Shown here: positions 23,735 to 31,577 of the stretch, piece by piece
How the letters are laid out: every line of letters begins with the position of its first letter
Position numbering within the stretch: the stretch's first letter is position 1
From: Treponema sp.
GTDB lineage: Bacteria > Spirochaetota > Spirochaetia > Treponematales > Treponemataceae
Length of the DNA stretch: 34,839 nucleotides
NCBI GenBank assembly: GCA_017534445.1
Contig: JAFXWC010000051.1
Coordinates: 1 to 34,839, forward strand
Direction of reading: 5' to 3'
Translations under genes and position numbers: made by a program
The notes under the pieces: model-generated
What the model was told of the DNA's origin: nothing
Seen by the model: only the letters and a program-made list of their open reading frames with translations
Databases searched by the model: none

Positions 23735-25225
23735 TTACCGCCAAGTAAAACCAAAGCCAACGGTAAAGAGGTGGTAAGTTGAAATATCATCATCAAGGAA
23801 TTCTTTTTCGTCAAAGTAGTTTTCCAGGTTTATCTTCCAACCAAAGTTGTAGCCAATGTTTAGCATGACTTTTCCAATAAGGAAGTCTGTTCCCACGCCA
23901 ATTTCAGGAGTCAGGTTTTCATCCGTGTGATAATTAAGTGCAAGTTCGGCATATGGACGGATAAAATTCGTTGGCATGAAATTCAAGCCGCCAAAAGCTC
24001 CAAAGCAGTAAGAGCTGCTTTCTTTTGACCGGTTCTTGTAATCGTAACCAAAGTCACCACCGACAAAGCCAAATTTTCCAAGTCCAAGGGCAAGGTTCAA
24101 AGCTATGGAATTAAGCTGTATGTCCTTTGCCTCAAAATCATTCAGCATGGAATTTGTGATTCTTGTGTCCGTGGAAATATAGACTGCACTTCGTCCCTTC
24201 TGTTCAACCTGCTTCTTTTTATCATCAACAAGGGTAATCTGGCCCCTGGACTCTGCCCTGGCAACGGCTTTCTCCTGGCTTGTCTTCATTTCGCCCATAA
24301 GAACTCTTGCAGCAGAATTTATGTCTGCCTCGCGTTCAGATGCAGTTCTTATTTCGATACGCGGATAGACTATAAAGGTTGTCTCCGAAAGAAAATCCTT
24401 ACCAAAAGTAAAGATTGTTTTGTTTGTGTCGGTCCGCACAATTTCCAACTGCTCAGGCTCAAAGCGGTATTCAGATGCTTCCTTCCACTTGCGGATTTTA
24501 TATTTTAAGCGCACATAGACAACCGGAACTGCCTGGCGGAAGAGGCTGTCGTAGAGCATAATGTTTGTCTCGTATTCATCACGTTCTTCTTTGGTCATTT
24601 TTACAAGGGACTTTACCTCTTTTCCTGTAAGAGCCTTGTAAGACAAAGGCAAGTCTATAGAAAAGAGAGACGTGTAGTTGAAAAAATTGGACTTGACGGA
24701 AATAGTCCATCGGTTGCGCAAAGTGTTGTATGCATAGCCGCGCAAGACAAGGGTGTCTGTAAGCGATGTTGCTGTATAAACTTTGTTTTCAAGAACCTTG
24801 TAAGACTTGTCCAAGTTTACAAGTGAAGCATATTCATCAGAGCTTGAATCCTGTGATGTTGATTTTCTGAACCGCATCCTACGGATTGACCTTTTGGAAT
24901 TTTCAACCTGCTCTATGTTCTCAAGAAATTTTTCGGTGTCATCGGGATATTTTTCCGCAAGGGTGGCAGCCGCTTCCCTAAAATTTATTACGGCCTCTTC
25001 TATTAAATCATTTTGCTCATCAGTACGTTTTTCCGAAAGTTTATTATCTTCTTCCAAAGCCTCCGCATCATAATGTTCCTGGAGCCTGTTCTGGGCATCC
25101 AAGACAGGCTCAAAAATATCAGAACTTGTTGCTTGTGCAAAGGCACTGGTTGCTTGTGCAAAGGATGGGGAAGTAAAAATGCCAAGGGCAAGAACAAAAG
25201 CCGTAACAGTAAAAATATTTTTCAC
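23735..25225 (-). CDS. Outer-membrane beta-barrel protein with N-terminal helical region, unknown function
   Basis: A 496-residue protein that starts at GTG 25225, giving MKNIFTVTAFVLALG and a signal peptide ending in a doubled FAQATS. Residues 40-110 are charged and helical. A middle domain contains WTISVKSNFFNY and FTFGKDFLSETTFIVYPRIEI. About the last 110 residues alternate as barrel strands (FGFVGGDFGYDY, CFGAFGGLNF, PYAELALNYH, MLNIGYNFGW) and end YHLFTVGFGFTWR, with a terminal aromatic as in outer-membrane barrels. An eight-strand barrel is plausible. No homologue is recognised. A leaderless promoter fits: TAGACA, 17 nt, TAAAAT, 6 nt, GTG. Confidence 0.75.
   Translation of the reverse strand: MKNIFTVTAFVLALGIFTSPSFAQATSAFAQATSSDIFEPVLDAQNRLQEHYDAEALEEDNKLSEKRTDEQNDLIEEAVINFREAAATLAEKYPDDTEKFLENIEQVENSKRSIRRMRFRKSTSQDSSSDEYASLVNLDKSYKVLENKVYTATSLTDTLVLRGYAYNTLRNRWTISVKSNFFNYTSLFSIDLPLSYKALTGKEVKSLVKMTKEERDEYETNIMLYDSLFRQAVPVVYVRLKYKIRKWKEASEYRFEPEQLEIVRTDTNKTIFTFGKDFLSETTFIVYPRIEIRTASEREADINSAARVLMGEMKTSQEKAVARAESRGQITLVDDKKKQVEQKGRSAVYISTDTRITNSMLNDFEAKDIQLNSIALNLALGLGKFGFVGGDFGYDYKNRSKESSSYCFGAFGGLNFMPTNFIRPYAELALNYHTDENLTPEIGVGTDFLIGKVMLNIGYNFGWKINLENYFDEKEFLDDDISTYHLFTVGFGFTWR
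25124..25164. repeat. 21-bp tandem duplication inside the signal peptide region
   Basis: Two near-identical 20-nt units (25124-25143 and 25145-25164, one mismatch) at 21-bp spacing. In the outer-membrane protein they encode a doubled seven-residue unit, FAQATSA then FAQATSS, at the predicted signal peptidase site. Confidence 0.75.
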
Positions 25226-25231
25226 GCTACC

Positions 25232-25260
25232 ATTTTACACCAGACGCAACGAATTGTCTA
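25232..25260 (-). promoter_or_regulatory. Leaderless-type promoter of the outer-membrane protein gene
   Basis: Minus strand: TAGACA (25260-25255), 17-nt spacer, TAAAAT (25237-25232), then 6 nt to the GTG start at 25225. No SD sequence is present. It is divergent from the bpt promoter, with the two -35 boxes 9 bp apart. Confidence 0.6.
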
Positions 25261-25269
25261 TTGCGGAAC

Positions 25270-25298
25270 TTGAAAGCGGCTATGGTATAGCATATAAT
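25270..25298 (+). promoter_or_regulatory. Leaderless-type promoter of bpt
   Basis: TTGAAA (25270-25275), exactly 17 nt, TATAAT (25293-25298), then CATCTT and the ATG at 25305. This near-consensus promoter fixes the start and leaves no room for an SD sequence. Confidence 0.68.
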
Positions 25299-25304
25299 CA
25301 TCTT

Positions 25305-26081
25305 ATGAATCTGTATGAATCCCCATGCGGCTACTTTGACGGAAGCACATCAAAGGCAGAAATATATTCCTTTCCCACGGAAGAAGAACTGAACGAAATT
25401 TTTCCGCAGAAAACCACAATGCCAAAGCAGGAATCTTTTTATGAATTTCAGCTTGAACAAGGATTCAGAAGAACAGGCGAGTTGATTTACCGGGAGACTT
25501 GCCCCCACTGCAAAAAATGCATACCAATCAGGATTCCTGCAAAAAAATATCAGGCAAACAAGACTGCCCGTCATCTTTTAAGAAAAAACTCTGACCTTGA
25601 GCTTCGCATTAGTGAAGCCGCAGATGATTTTATTACGGAAGAAAAAATTCTCCTTTATCAAAACTACTGGCGGCGGCACAATCCGGGAAAAACAATTTCC
25701 CGCGAAGACGCATTTTCTGATCTGGTGGCATTTTCAGGATGCAGGGACAAAAATAAAAGCTATTCGGGAACTAAAAATTTTGACTACTACTTGGACGGAA
25801 AACTTGTTGCCGTAAGCGTGCTTGACTTTGCGCTTGCTTCAATTTCTTCAAATTATTTTTATTACGATATTTCACCGCAGATACTAAAACGTTCCCCAGG
25901 CACCTTTAGTATAATAAATGAAATTATTTGGGCAAAAGAACACGACTATGACTATTATTACCTTGGCTACTGGATTAAAGGCCACCCCAAGATGAACTAC
26001 AAGGCCAATTTTTTTCCGCATGAACTTTGCATAAACGACATCTGGGAAGAAGTAAAAGCTGCAGAAATTAACGGGCCATAA
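25305..26081 (+). CDS. bpt: Aspartate/glutamate leucyltransferase (Bpt, ATE-like)
   Basis: A 258-residue aminoacyl-tRNA-protein transferase. The start at 25305 is set by the promoter; the open frame extends back to 25179 but would include the promoter and the neighbouring start. MNLYESPCGYF carries the N-terminal Cys seen in the family. QGFRRTGELIYRETC then CPHCKKCIPIRIP is the signature block with paired cysteines, and the C-terminal GNAT-like part holds YLDGKLVAVSVLDF and YYYLGYWIKGHPKMNYKANF. Bpt adds Leu from Leu-tRNA to proteins with N-terminal Asp or Glu, marking them for ClpS-ClpAP. CPYLP is altered to CGYFDG, a small departure. No clpS gene is in view. Confidence 0.9.
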   Translation: MNLYESPCGYFDGSTSKAEIYSFPTEEELNEIFPQKTTMPKQESFYEFQLEQGFRRTGELIYRETCPHCKKCIPIRIPAKKYQANKTARHLLRKNSDLELRISEAADDFITEEKILLYQNYWRRHNPGKTISREDAFSDLVAFSGCRDKNKSYSGTKNFDYYLDGKLVAVSVLDFALASISSNYFYYDISPQILKRSPGTFSIINEIIWAKEHDYDYYYLGYWIKGHPKMNYKANFFPHELCINDIWEEVKAAEINGP

Positions 26082-26101
26082 GAAAGCTTGAGCCGCCAAA
26101 C

Positions 26102-26130
26102 TTGCCCGCCTGCATTTTCTTTGCTATAAT
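26102..26130 (+). promoter_or_regulatory. Leaderless-type promoter of coaBC
   Basis: TTGCCC (26102-26107), 17-nt spacer, TATAAT (26125-26130), 7 nt to ATG 26138. The candidate TTG start at 26102 would lie on the -35 box, which argues for the ATG. Confidence 0.6.
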
Positions 26131-26137
26131 TCATGTT

Positions 26138-27361
26138 ATGGAAAACAAAACCCTCAAAAATAAATGCATTGTCTTGGGTGTTACTGGAAGCATTGCCGCA
26201 TACAAGGCCGCTTCGCTAACAAGCCTCTTGGTAAAAGCAGGAGCAGACGTACACGTTATTATGACAGAGAACGCAGCCCAGCTAATAGGCCCCGCCACTT
26301 TTGAAAATCTTACAGGCAACCGCTGCCTCTTGCAAACTTTTGACCGCAACCACGAATTTAAAGTCCAACATATATCCCTTGCGCAAAGGGCAAATCTTTT
26401 TATAATAGCACCGGCAACTGCAAACGTAATTGCAAAAGTTGCAAACGGTCTTGCGGACGACATGCTAACAACGACATTTCTTGCCTGCACCTGTCCCAAG
26501 ATAATTGCCCCCGCAATGAATACAGCTATGTACCAGAACCCTGTTACTCAGGACAACCTAAAGAAGTGCCAGAAGTACGGCATGACCATAGTGGAAGGAG
26601 AGTCGGGATATCTTGCCTGCGGAACAAATGGAAAAGGCCGTCTTGCAGAACCGGAGGTCCTTTTTGATTGGATTGAGCACGGGCTTTCTGAAAAAAAAGA
26701 TTTGGTGGGAAAAAAGATTCTGGTAACAGCAGGGCCCACTCAGGAGTCTTTGGATCCTGTCCGTTACATAACAAACCATTCAACAGGCAAAATGGGATAT
26801 GCCATTGCAAAGGCCGCAAGTAGGCGGGGTGCAGAAGTAACTCTTGTAAGCGGTCCTGTTACGCTAAAAGAGCTTCCCTTTGTAAAGACGGTTCACATAA
26901 CAAGTGCTGCCCAGATGGCACAAGCCGTAAAGGATAATTTTTTTGACTCGGACATTGTAATAAAAGCGGCAGCCGTTGCTGACTACAGGCCTGCTACGGT
27001 AAGCGACCAAAAAATCAAGAAGCATGATGATGACCTTAGTCTGCCCCTTGAACGCACGGAGGATATTCTTGCATGGTGCGGAAAGAATAAAAAGAAGGGA
27101 CAATTCTTGTGCGGCTTTTCCATGGAAACACAGAACATGGTTGAAAATTCCAAGGCCAAGCTTACAAAGAAAAACTTGGATTTGATTGCGGCAAATTCGC
27201 TTTCTTCTCCTGGCTCAGGATTTGCGGTTGACACAAACGTGCTTACCCTTATTTCTCCTTCCGCTATAAAGGAGCTTCCCCTTATGCAAAAGGAAGATGC
27301 CGCAGACAGCCTTATTGATGAAATTCTTTCCCTCAAGGAACAAAGGAGCGAAGAATCTTGA
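26138..27361 (+). CDS. coaBC: Bifunctional phosphopantothenoylcysteine decarboxylase / phosphopantothenate--cysteine ligase
   Basis: A 407-residue CoaBC (Dfp), making 4'-phosphopantetheine for CoA. The N-terminal flavoprotein CoaC half shows GVTGSIAAYKA near 14, the conserved His in VQHISLAQ, PAMNTAMYQNP (the PxMNxxMW motif) and GYLACGTNGKGRLAE with the catalytic Cys. The CoaB half (about 185-400) has ILVTAGPTQESLDPVRYITNHSTGKMG, then AAAVADYRP and QKIKK. Start ATG 26138 follows a -10 box by 7 nt. Its stop overlaps the TTG of the P1 peptidase gene (TTGA), so the two are translationally coupled. Confidence 0.94.
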   Translation: MENKTLKNKCIVLGVTGSIAAYKAASLTSLLVKAGADVHVIMTENAAQLIGPATFENLTGNRCLLQTFDRNHEFKVQHISLAQRANLFIIAPATANVIAKVANGLADDMLTTTFLACTCPKIIAPAMNTAMYQNPVTQDNLKKCQKYGMTIVEGESGYLACGTNGKGRLAEPEVLFDWIEHGLSEKKDLVGKKILVTAGPTQESLDPVRYITNHSTGKMGYAIAKAASRRGAEVTLVSGPVTLKELPFVKTVHITSAAQMAQAVKDNFFDSDIVIKAAAVADYRPATVSDQKIKKHDDDLSLPLERTEDILAWCGKNKKKGQFLCGFSMETQNMVENSKAKLTKKNLDLIAANSLSSPGSGFAVDTNVLTLISPSAIKELPLMQKEDAADSLIDEILSLKEQRSEES

Positions 27362-28350
27362 ATCTAAAAGAAATAAGCATAAAAGACATTGGTGGTTTTA
27401 GAATTGGGAATGCCCAGAATTATGATGCAATGACTGGTGTTACCGCAATTGTTTTTGACAGGGAAAATACTGCCGGAATAGATATTAGCGGTGGAGGCCC
27501 AGCAGCAAGGGAATCTTACCTGTTTACGCCTCTTGCCTACAAACAGTCCATAACGGCACTTCTTCTTTCGGGTGGCTCTGCATACGGATTGGCTGCCGCA
27601 ACAGGAGCAATGCAGTATCTTGAGGAACACAGAATGGGCTACAGGCTTATGGACATGGTGATTCCTATTGTGCCACAATCTTGCATCTTTGACCTAAGCA
27701 CAAAGACAAAAGTTCGCCCTGATGCAAAGATGGGATATGATGCATGCCAGAATGCGGAATTGGACGCTTTGCCAAAGTCCGGGAATGTTGGCGGAGGATG
27801 CGGTGCTTCGGTGGGGAAAATATGCGGGCTTAAGAGGGCGCAAAAAAGCGGCATTGGTTATTACGCCCTTCAGGTTGGACACCTAAAGGTTGGCGCAGTC
27901 GTAATTGTGAACGCACTGGGAGACGTGTTTGACTTTAGAAGCGGAAAAAAGGTTGCCGGTGCAATGAATGCAGAACGGACAGCCTTTATGGACAGCGAAG
28001 AAGAACTTTATTCCATGCAGAATAAAATTCAGCAGAAGCTTACGGAAGGAACAAACACCACAATAGGGGCTATAATTACAAATGCATCTTTTAGCCAGCA
28101 AGAAATGTGCAAGATAGCGGCAATGTCTCGCTCAGGCCTTGCCAGAAGTATTAATCCTGTTGGAACAAGCGCAGACGGAGATACTGTTTATGCAGTTTCA
28201 TGCGGAGGTGTAAAAAGTGACTGCAACCTTGTTGGAACCCTGGCTAGCCGAGTCCTTAGCATGGCAATTCTGGATGCAGTTACCTCTTCCAAAATGACGG
28301 AAGAAGAATATGCGCGTTTTTTGCAGATCAAGGGCGAACTTTCATGTTAG
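27358..28350 (+). CDS. P1-family (DmpA/NylC/BapA) N-terminal-nucleophile peptidase
   Basis: A 330-residue peptidase S58 / P1 family protein. It opens with IKDIGGFRIGNAQNYDAMTGVTAI, the classical first motif of the family, followed by DISGGGPAARES, LLSGGSAYGLAAATG and GNVGGGCGASVGK. Self-cleavage is expected between Asn233 and Thr234 in GTNTTIGAIITNA, releasing a beta chain with a Thr nucleophile as in NylC. Family members cleave N-terminal D- or beta-amino acids from peptides, or amide oligomers. The gene starts at TTG 27358 inside the coaBC stop, with GGAG in the coaBC end as ribosome site. The link to CoA synthesis suggests a beta-alanine-related substrate, but this is inference. Confidence 0.88.
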   Translation: MNLKEISIKDIGGFRIGNAQNYDAMTGVTAIVFDRENTAGIDISGGGPAARESYLFTPLAYKQSITALLLSGGSAYGLAAATGAMQYLEEHRMGYRLMDMVIPIVPQSCIFDLSTKTKVRPDAKMGYDACQNAELDALPKSGNVGGGCGASVGKICGLKRAQKSGIGYYALQVGHLKVGAVVIVNALGDVFDFRSGKKVAGAMNAERTAFMDSEEELYSMQNKIQQKLTEGTNTTIGAIITNASFSQQEMCKIAAMSRSGLARSINPVGTSADGDTVYAVSCGGVKSDCNLVGTLASRVLSMAILDAVTSSKMTEEEYARFLQIKGELSC

Positions 28351-28440
28351 AAAATATTTCGACAAAAATTTTATGAAACTAGGTACCAGAGTATTCCGAA
28401 TTTCGAATCTTCAGTAATTTAGTCATAGGTGGATAGAATA

Positions 28441-28776
28441 ATGCGAGCAGAGGTAAAAGTTAATGTTTTTTGTATATTTTTGGTTTTTATATCAATTGTG
28501 GCAATACCATATTTTGTGCTTTTCAATGAAAAAATAGGTGGTAACACATTAAATGAGGGAAGTGAAATTGTAAACGGGGAATATTATGTTGTTGACAATG
28601 ATGGAAACAAAAATAAGATTTCAAAATCAGAATGGGAGAAGTGTGAATATGTAAATATTGCTTTTTTTGTTATAGTAACATTAGGTTCTCTTTCTGTTTT
28701 TTATTTGTTTTGCCGCTACATTTTCTTTCCGTCATTTATTAAGAATATTCATTTGCTTACAAATTCTAATAAGTAA
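28441..28776 (+). CDS. Small two-helix membrane protein, AT-rich, unknown function
   Basis: A 111-residue protein. ATG 28441 is preferred over the GTG at 28429 because AGGTGG (28427-28432) then sits 8 nt upstream. It has transmembrane segments at about 8-28 and 72-96. Between them is a polar loop with GEYYVVDNDGNKNKISKSEWE, which recalls small immunity-like or envelope proteins of Bacteroidetes, a low-certainty resemblance. The coding sequence is more AT-rich and uses different codons from its neighbours, a hint of recent acquisition. It stands alone, 90 nt after the P1 gene, and no toxin gene is visible. Confidence 0.5.
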   Translation: MRAEVKVNVFCIFLVFISIVAIPYFVLFNEKIGGNTLNEGSEIVNGEYYVVDNDGNKNKISKSEWEKCEYVNIAFFVIVTLGSLSVFYLFCRYIFFPSFIKNIHLLTNSNK

Positions 28777-28802
28777 GATTCTCGTCCTAAAAAAAATCCT
28801 AC

Positions 28803-28847
28803 TTTTTTCCGTAAGAAATTCAACTTTTTTGCTTATACGGTAAAAAA
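28803..28847. terminator. Inverted repeat with T/A flanks, possible bidirectional terminator
   Basis: TTTTTTCCGTA (28803-28813) pairs with TACGGTAAAAAA (28836-28847), one base bulged. It lies 27 nt after the small membrane protein gene. The rest of 28777-28956 is AT-rich, with no further feature I can support except the AGGAGG ribosome site of the next gene. Confidence 0.45.
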
Positions 28848-28956
28848 TTCATAAAAATTTACACACAAATACCTAAAAAATCACATTCAAAATTTACGTG
28901 ACAGGCTTTAGTATGGCATCATAAGAGAAATATCTAATCGAGGAGGATTTCTTATT

Positions 28957-29910
28957 ATGAAAAAATTAATTTCTGTTGCTGTTGCAGTTTTGATGGCTGC
29001 TAGCTTGTTCGTTGGATGTGCAAAAGGAAAGAAAAACGGTGCCATTAAAATTGGTATTATCAACAACCCGCCTTCTGAATCTGGATACCGTGCTGCAAAC
29101 GTAAAGGACATGGAAGAAGTGTTCTCTGCCGCAAAGGGTTATGAAGTAAAAACTTTCTACAGCCTTAAGAATGATGAACAGCTCAATGCCGCTTCTCAGT
29201 TCATTACAGAAGGTGTTGACTACATTCTTCTTTCTGCCGCTGCTACAGACGGATGGGATGCAGTTCTTAAGAATGCTCAGAAGGCTGGAATCAAGGTATT
29301 CCTCTTTGACCGTATGATTAACACAGACGAAAGCCTTTATGAAGCTGCAGTTGTTTCCGACATGGCAAACCAGGGTAACACAGCTGTTGCATGGCTTAAG
29401 TCTTTGGGCCTTCCTGAATACAAGGTAATCCACATTCAGGGTGCTATGGGTTCTGATGCTCAGATTGGTCGTACAGCCGCTTTGGACAAGGAATTTGCTG
29501 CAGGAACAATGACAAAGGTTGTTCAGCAGACAGCTACTTGGGACGAAGCAGAAGCAAAGAAAATTGTTGAGTCTGTAATCAACTCTGGCGAAGACTTCAA
29601 CATCATCTATGCAGAAAACGACGGTATGGCAAAGGGTGCAGTTGCCGCTCTTGACGAAGCCGGTATTACACACGGTGTAAACGGAAAGGTTAAGGTTATG
29701 GGCTTTGACTGCAACAAGTGGGCTCTTCGCGAACTCTTGGCTGGTAACTGGGACTATGATGGACAGTGCTCTCCATTCCAGGCAGGCGTAATTGAAAACA
29801 TGATCAAGACTGGAAATGTTCCTTCAAAGAAAGTTATCTCTGAGGAAAAAGGTTTTGATGCAAAGACTCTTTCACAGGCTGATATTGATAAGTACGGTCT
29901 TGGTGACTAA
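28957..29910 (+). CDS. ytfQ: Sugar ABC transporter substrate-binding lipoprotein, YtfQ-like
   Basis: A 317-residue family-4 (PBP1 type) binding protein. The signal peptide ends ASLFVGCAKG, so Cys21 is lipidated. The order of SESGYRAANVKDM (near 49), EGVDYILLSAA, GWDAVLKNAQKAGIKVFLFDR and YAENDGMAKGAVAALDEAG matches YtfQ, the galactofuranose-binding protein of E. coli. Ligand could be another furanose or pentose, since key residues cannot be checked here. AGGAGG (28941-28946) is a strong ribosome site. Codon use is more uniform than in neighbours, as expected for a highly expressed protein, and a terminator hairpin follows before the ATPase gene. Confidence 0.9.
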   Translation: MKKLISVAVAVLMAASLFVGCAKGKKNGAIKIGIINNPPSESGYRAANVKDMEEVFSAAKGYEVKTFYSLKNDEQLNAASQFITEGVDYILLSAAATDGWDAVLKNAQKAGIKVFLFDRMINTDESLYEAAVVSDMANQGNTAVAWLKSLGLPEYKVIHIQGAMGSDAQIGRTAALDKEFAAGTMTKVVQQTATWDEAEAKKIVESVINSGEDFNIIYAENDGMAKGAVAALDEAGITHGVNGKVKVMGFDCNKWALRELLAGNWDYDGQCSPFQAGVIENMIKTGNVPSKKVISEEKGFDAKTLSQADIDKYGLGD

Positions 29911-29926
29911 TTTGGTGTAAGCGGAC

Positions 29927-29984
29927 GCGGTGAAAATCGGAGGCAGGACTTATGTCTTGTTTCCGGTTGCACCGCTTTTTTTTT
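29927..29984 (+). terminator. Intrinsic terminator or attenuator between ytfQ-like gene and ATPase gene
   Basis: GCGGTG (29927-29932) pairs with CACCGC (29970-29975). Inner segments (ATCGGA against TCCGGT, GGAC against GTCT) extend the stem, and nine Ts (29976-29984) follow. It should reduce transcription of the downstream transporter genes relative to the binding protein. Confidence 0.78.
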
Positions 29985-30069
29985 GAATTGATTTTTTTAA
30001 CTTTATTTTAGTCGGGCGGATTTACTTGTCGCGGTTTTTGTTCAGACTTAAAAATGGCGGGAAATTAAA

Positions 30070-31574
30070 ATGGAAAATAATGTTGTTTTGACTATGCGGG
30101 GAATTTACAAGGAGTTTCCCGGAGTAAAGGCACTTCAGAATGTAGATTTTACGCTCCGCAAAGGTGAGATTCATGCGCTTATGGGAGAGAACGGAGCCGG
30201 CAAATCGACTCTTGTAAAATGCCTTACGGGTGTTTATGAAAAAGATGCGGGAGAAATTTGTATTGACGGAAAAGACGGGCCTGTTACTATTCGCTCGCCT
30301 CAGGATGCACAGAATCTTGGCATCAGCACTGTATATCAGGAAATTACGCTTTGTCCGAATTTGACTGTTGCAGAAAACATGTTCATTGGACGTGGAAACT
30401 ATAAATTTATAAACTGGTCTGCCCAAGAGAAAAAGGCAGATGAAATCTTGGAGAAGCTTAACATTCCGGCAAAGGCGGCACAGCAGCTTGGAACTTGCTC
30501 GCTTGCCGTTCAGCAGATGGTTGCCATTGCGCGTGCTGTTGACATGGAATGTAAAGTTTTGATTCTTGACGAACCAACATCTTCTTTGGACGAACGCGAA
30601 GTTGAGCTTTTGTTCACCCTTATGCGTGAGTTGAAGGCAAATGGCGTTGGAATTATTTTTATCACCCACTTCTTGGATCAGGTTTACGAGGTTTGCGACA
30701 AGATTACTGTTCTTCGCAACGGTGAGCTTGTTGGTGAATATTTGATAAAGGATATGCCACAGGTTGAACTTGTTTCCGCAATGCTTGGAAAGGCTCTTGA
30801 TGATATTTCCAAACTTAAGGATGAGAAGGGTAGGTTCAACGAGGCTTCTGAGACTGTTTACGAGGCCCATGACCTGTCTAGTGCGGAAGGCGTAAACCCT
30901 TTGACTTTAAGATTAGGAAGGGCGAGGTTAACGGATTTACAGGTCTTTTGGGTTCGGGAAGAAGTGAAAGTGTCCGTGCAATCTTTGCCGCAGACCGTGT
31001 TACCGGTGGAAGCGTAAAGGTTAACGGAAAAGAAGTAAAGATTAACAAGCCCAAGGATGCCATGAAGAACGGCATTGGTTATCTTCCAGAAGACCGCAAG
31101 GGTGACGGTATTATTTCCGAGCTTTCTGTAAAGGACAACATCATTCTTGCCCAGCAGGTTCTAAAAGGATTCTGGAAGCCCTTTAAAAAAGCCGAAGCTG
31201 AAAAAATTGCGGATGAATACATCAAGCTCTTGCAGGTTAAGACAGCCTCAAAAGAAACACCAATAAAAGCTCTTTCTGGCGGCAACCAGCAGAAGGTAAT
31301 TCTTGCGCGCTGGCTTTTGACCCATCCTCAGTATCTTATTCTTGATGAGCCTACACGCGGAATTGACGTTGGAACAAAGACGGAAATTCAAAAGCAGGTG
31401 CTTAAGCTTTCCAAAGAAGGCGTTGGAATTACCTTCATTTCGTCAGAGATTCAGGAGATGCTGAACGTGTGCACCAGACTTGTGGTTATGAAGGACCGAA
31501 ACATTGTTGGTGAGTTGCGCGATGAGCAGTTGAGTCAGGACAACATCATGAAGACGATTGCGGGAGGAAACTAA
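30070..31574 (+). pseudogene. ytfR: Sugar ABC transporter ATPase (YtfR-like), split by a -1 frameshift
   Basis: A tandem-NBD ATPase, 501 residues if the frame is restored. The first part (from 30070) has Walker A GENGAGKST (39-47), LAVQQMVAIARA in place of the signature, and Walker B with Asp167. After residue 278 (about 30900) the protein continues in the -1 frame as FDFKIRKGEVNG, then GLLGSGRSESV, GYLPEDRKGDGI, LSGGNQQKVILARW and LILDEPTRGID, ending at 31574. The expected family text is unbroken across the shift if one base is added in the T-run at 30900-30902, or if the ribosome slips on A AAC CCT (30894-30900). Unshifted translation stops at 31017. Permeases downstream are intact. Real lesion, recoding and sequencing error remain possible. 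Confidence 0.85.
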
Positions 31575-31577
31575 CAG

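Noticed and set aside
25179..25304. Longer N-terminus for bpt
   Set aside because: It would translate the divergent gene's start and both promoters; a near-consensus promoter lies right before ATG 25305.
28966..29673. A 235-codon open frame on the minus strand across the ytfQ-like gene
   Set aside because: It lies wholly antisense to a clear binding-protein gene, is Cys-rich with no recognisable motif, and has no ribosome site. It reflects the codon pattern of the sense gene.
30022..30870. A 282-codon minus-strand frame over the ATPase gene
   Set aside because: Antisense to the Walker A and Walker B region of an ABC ATPase; low-complexity shadow composition; no start signal.
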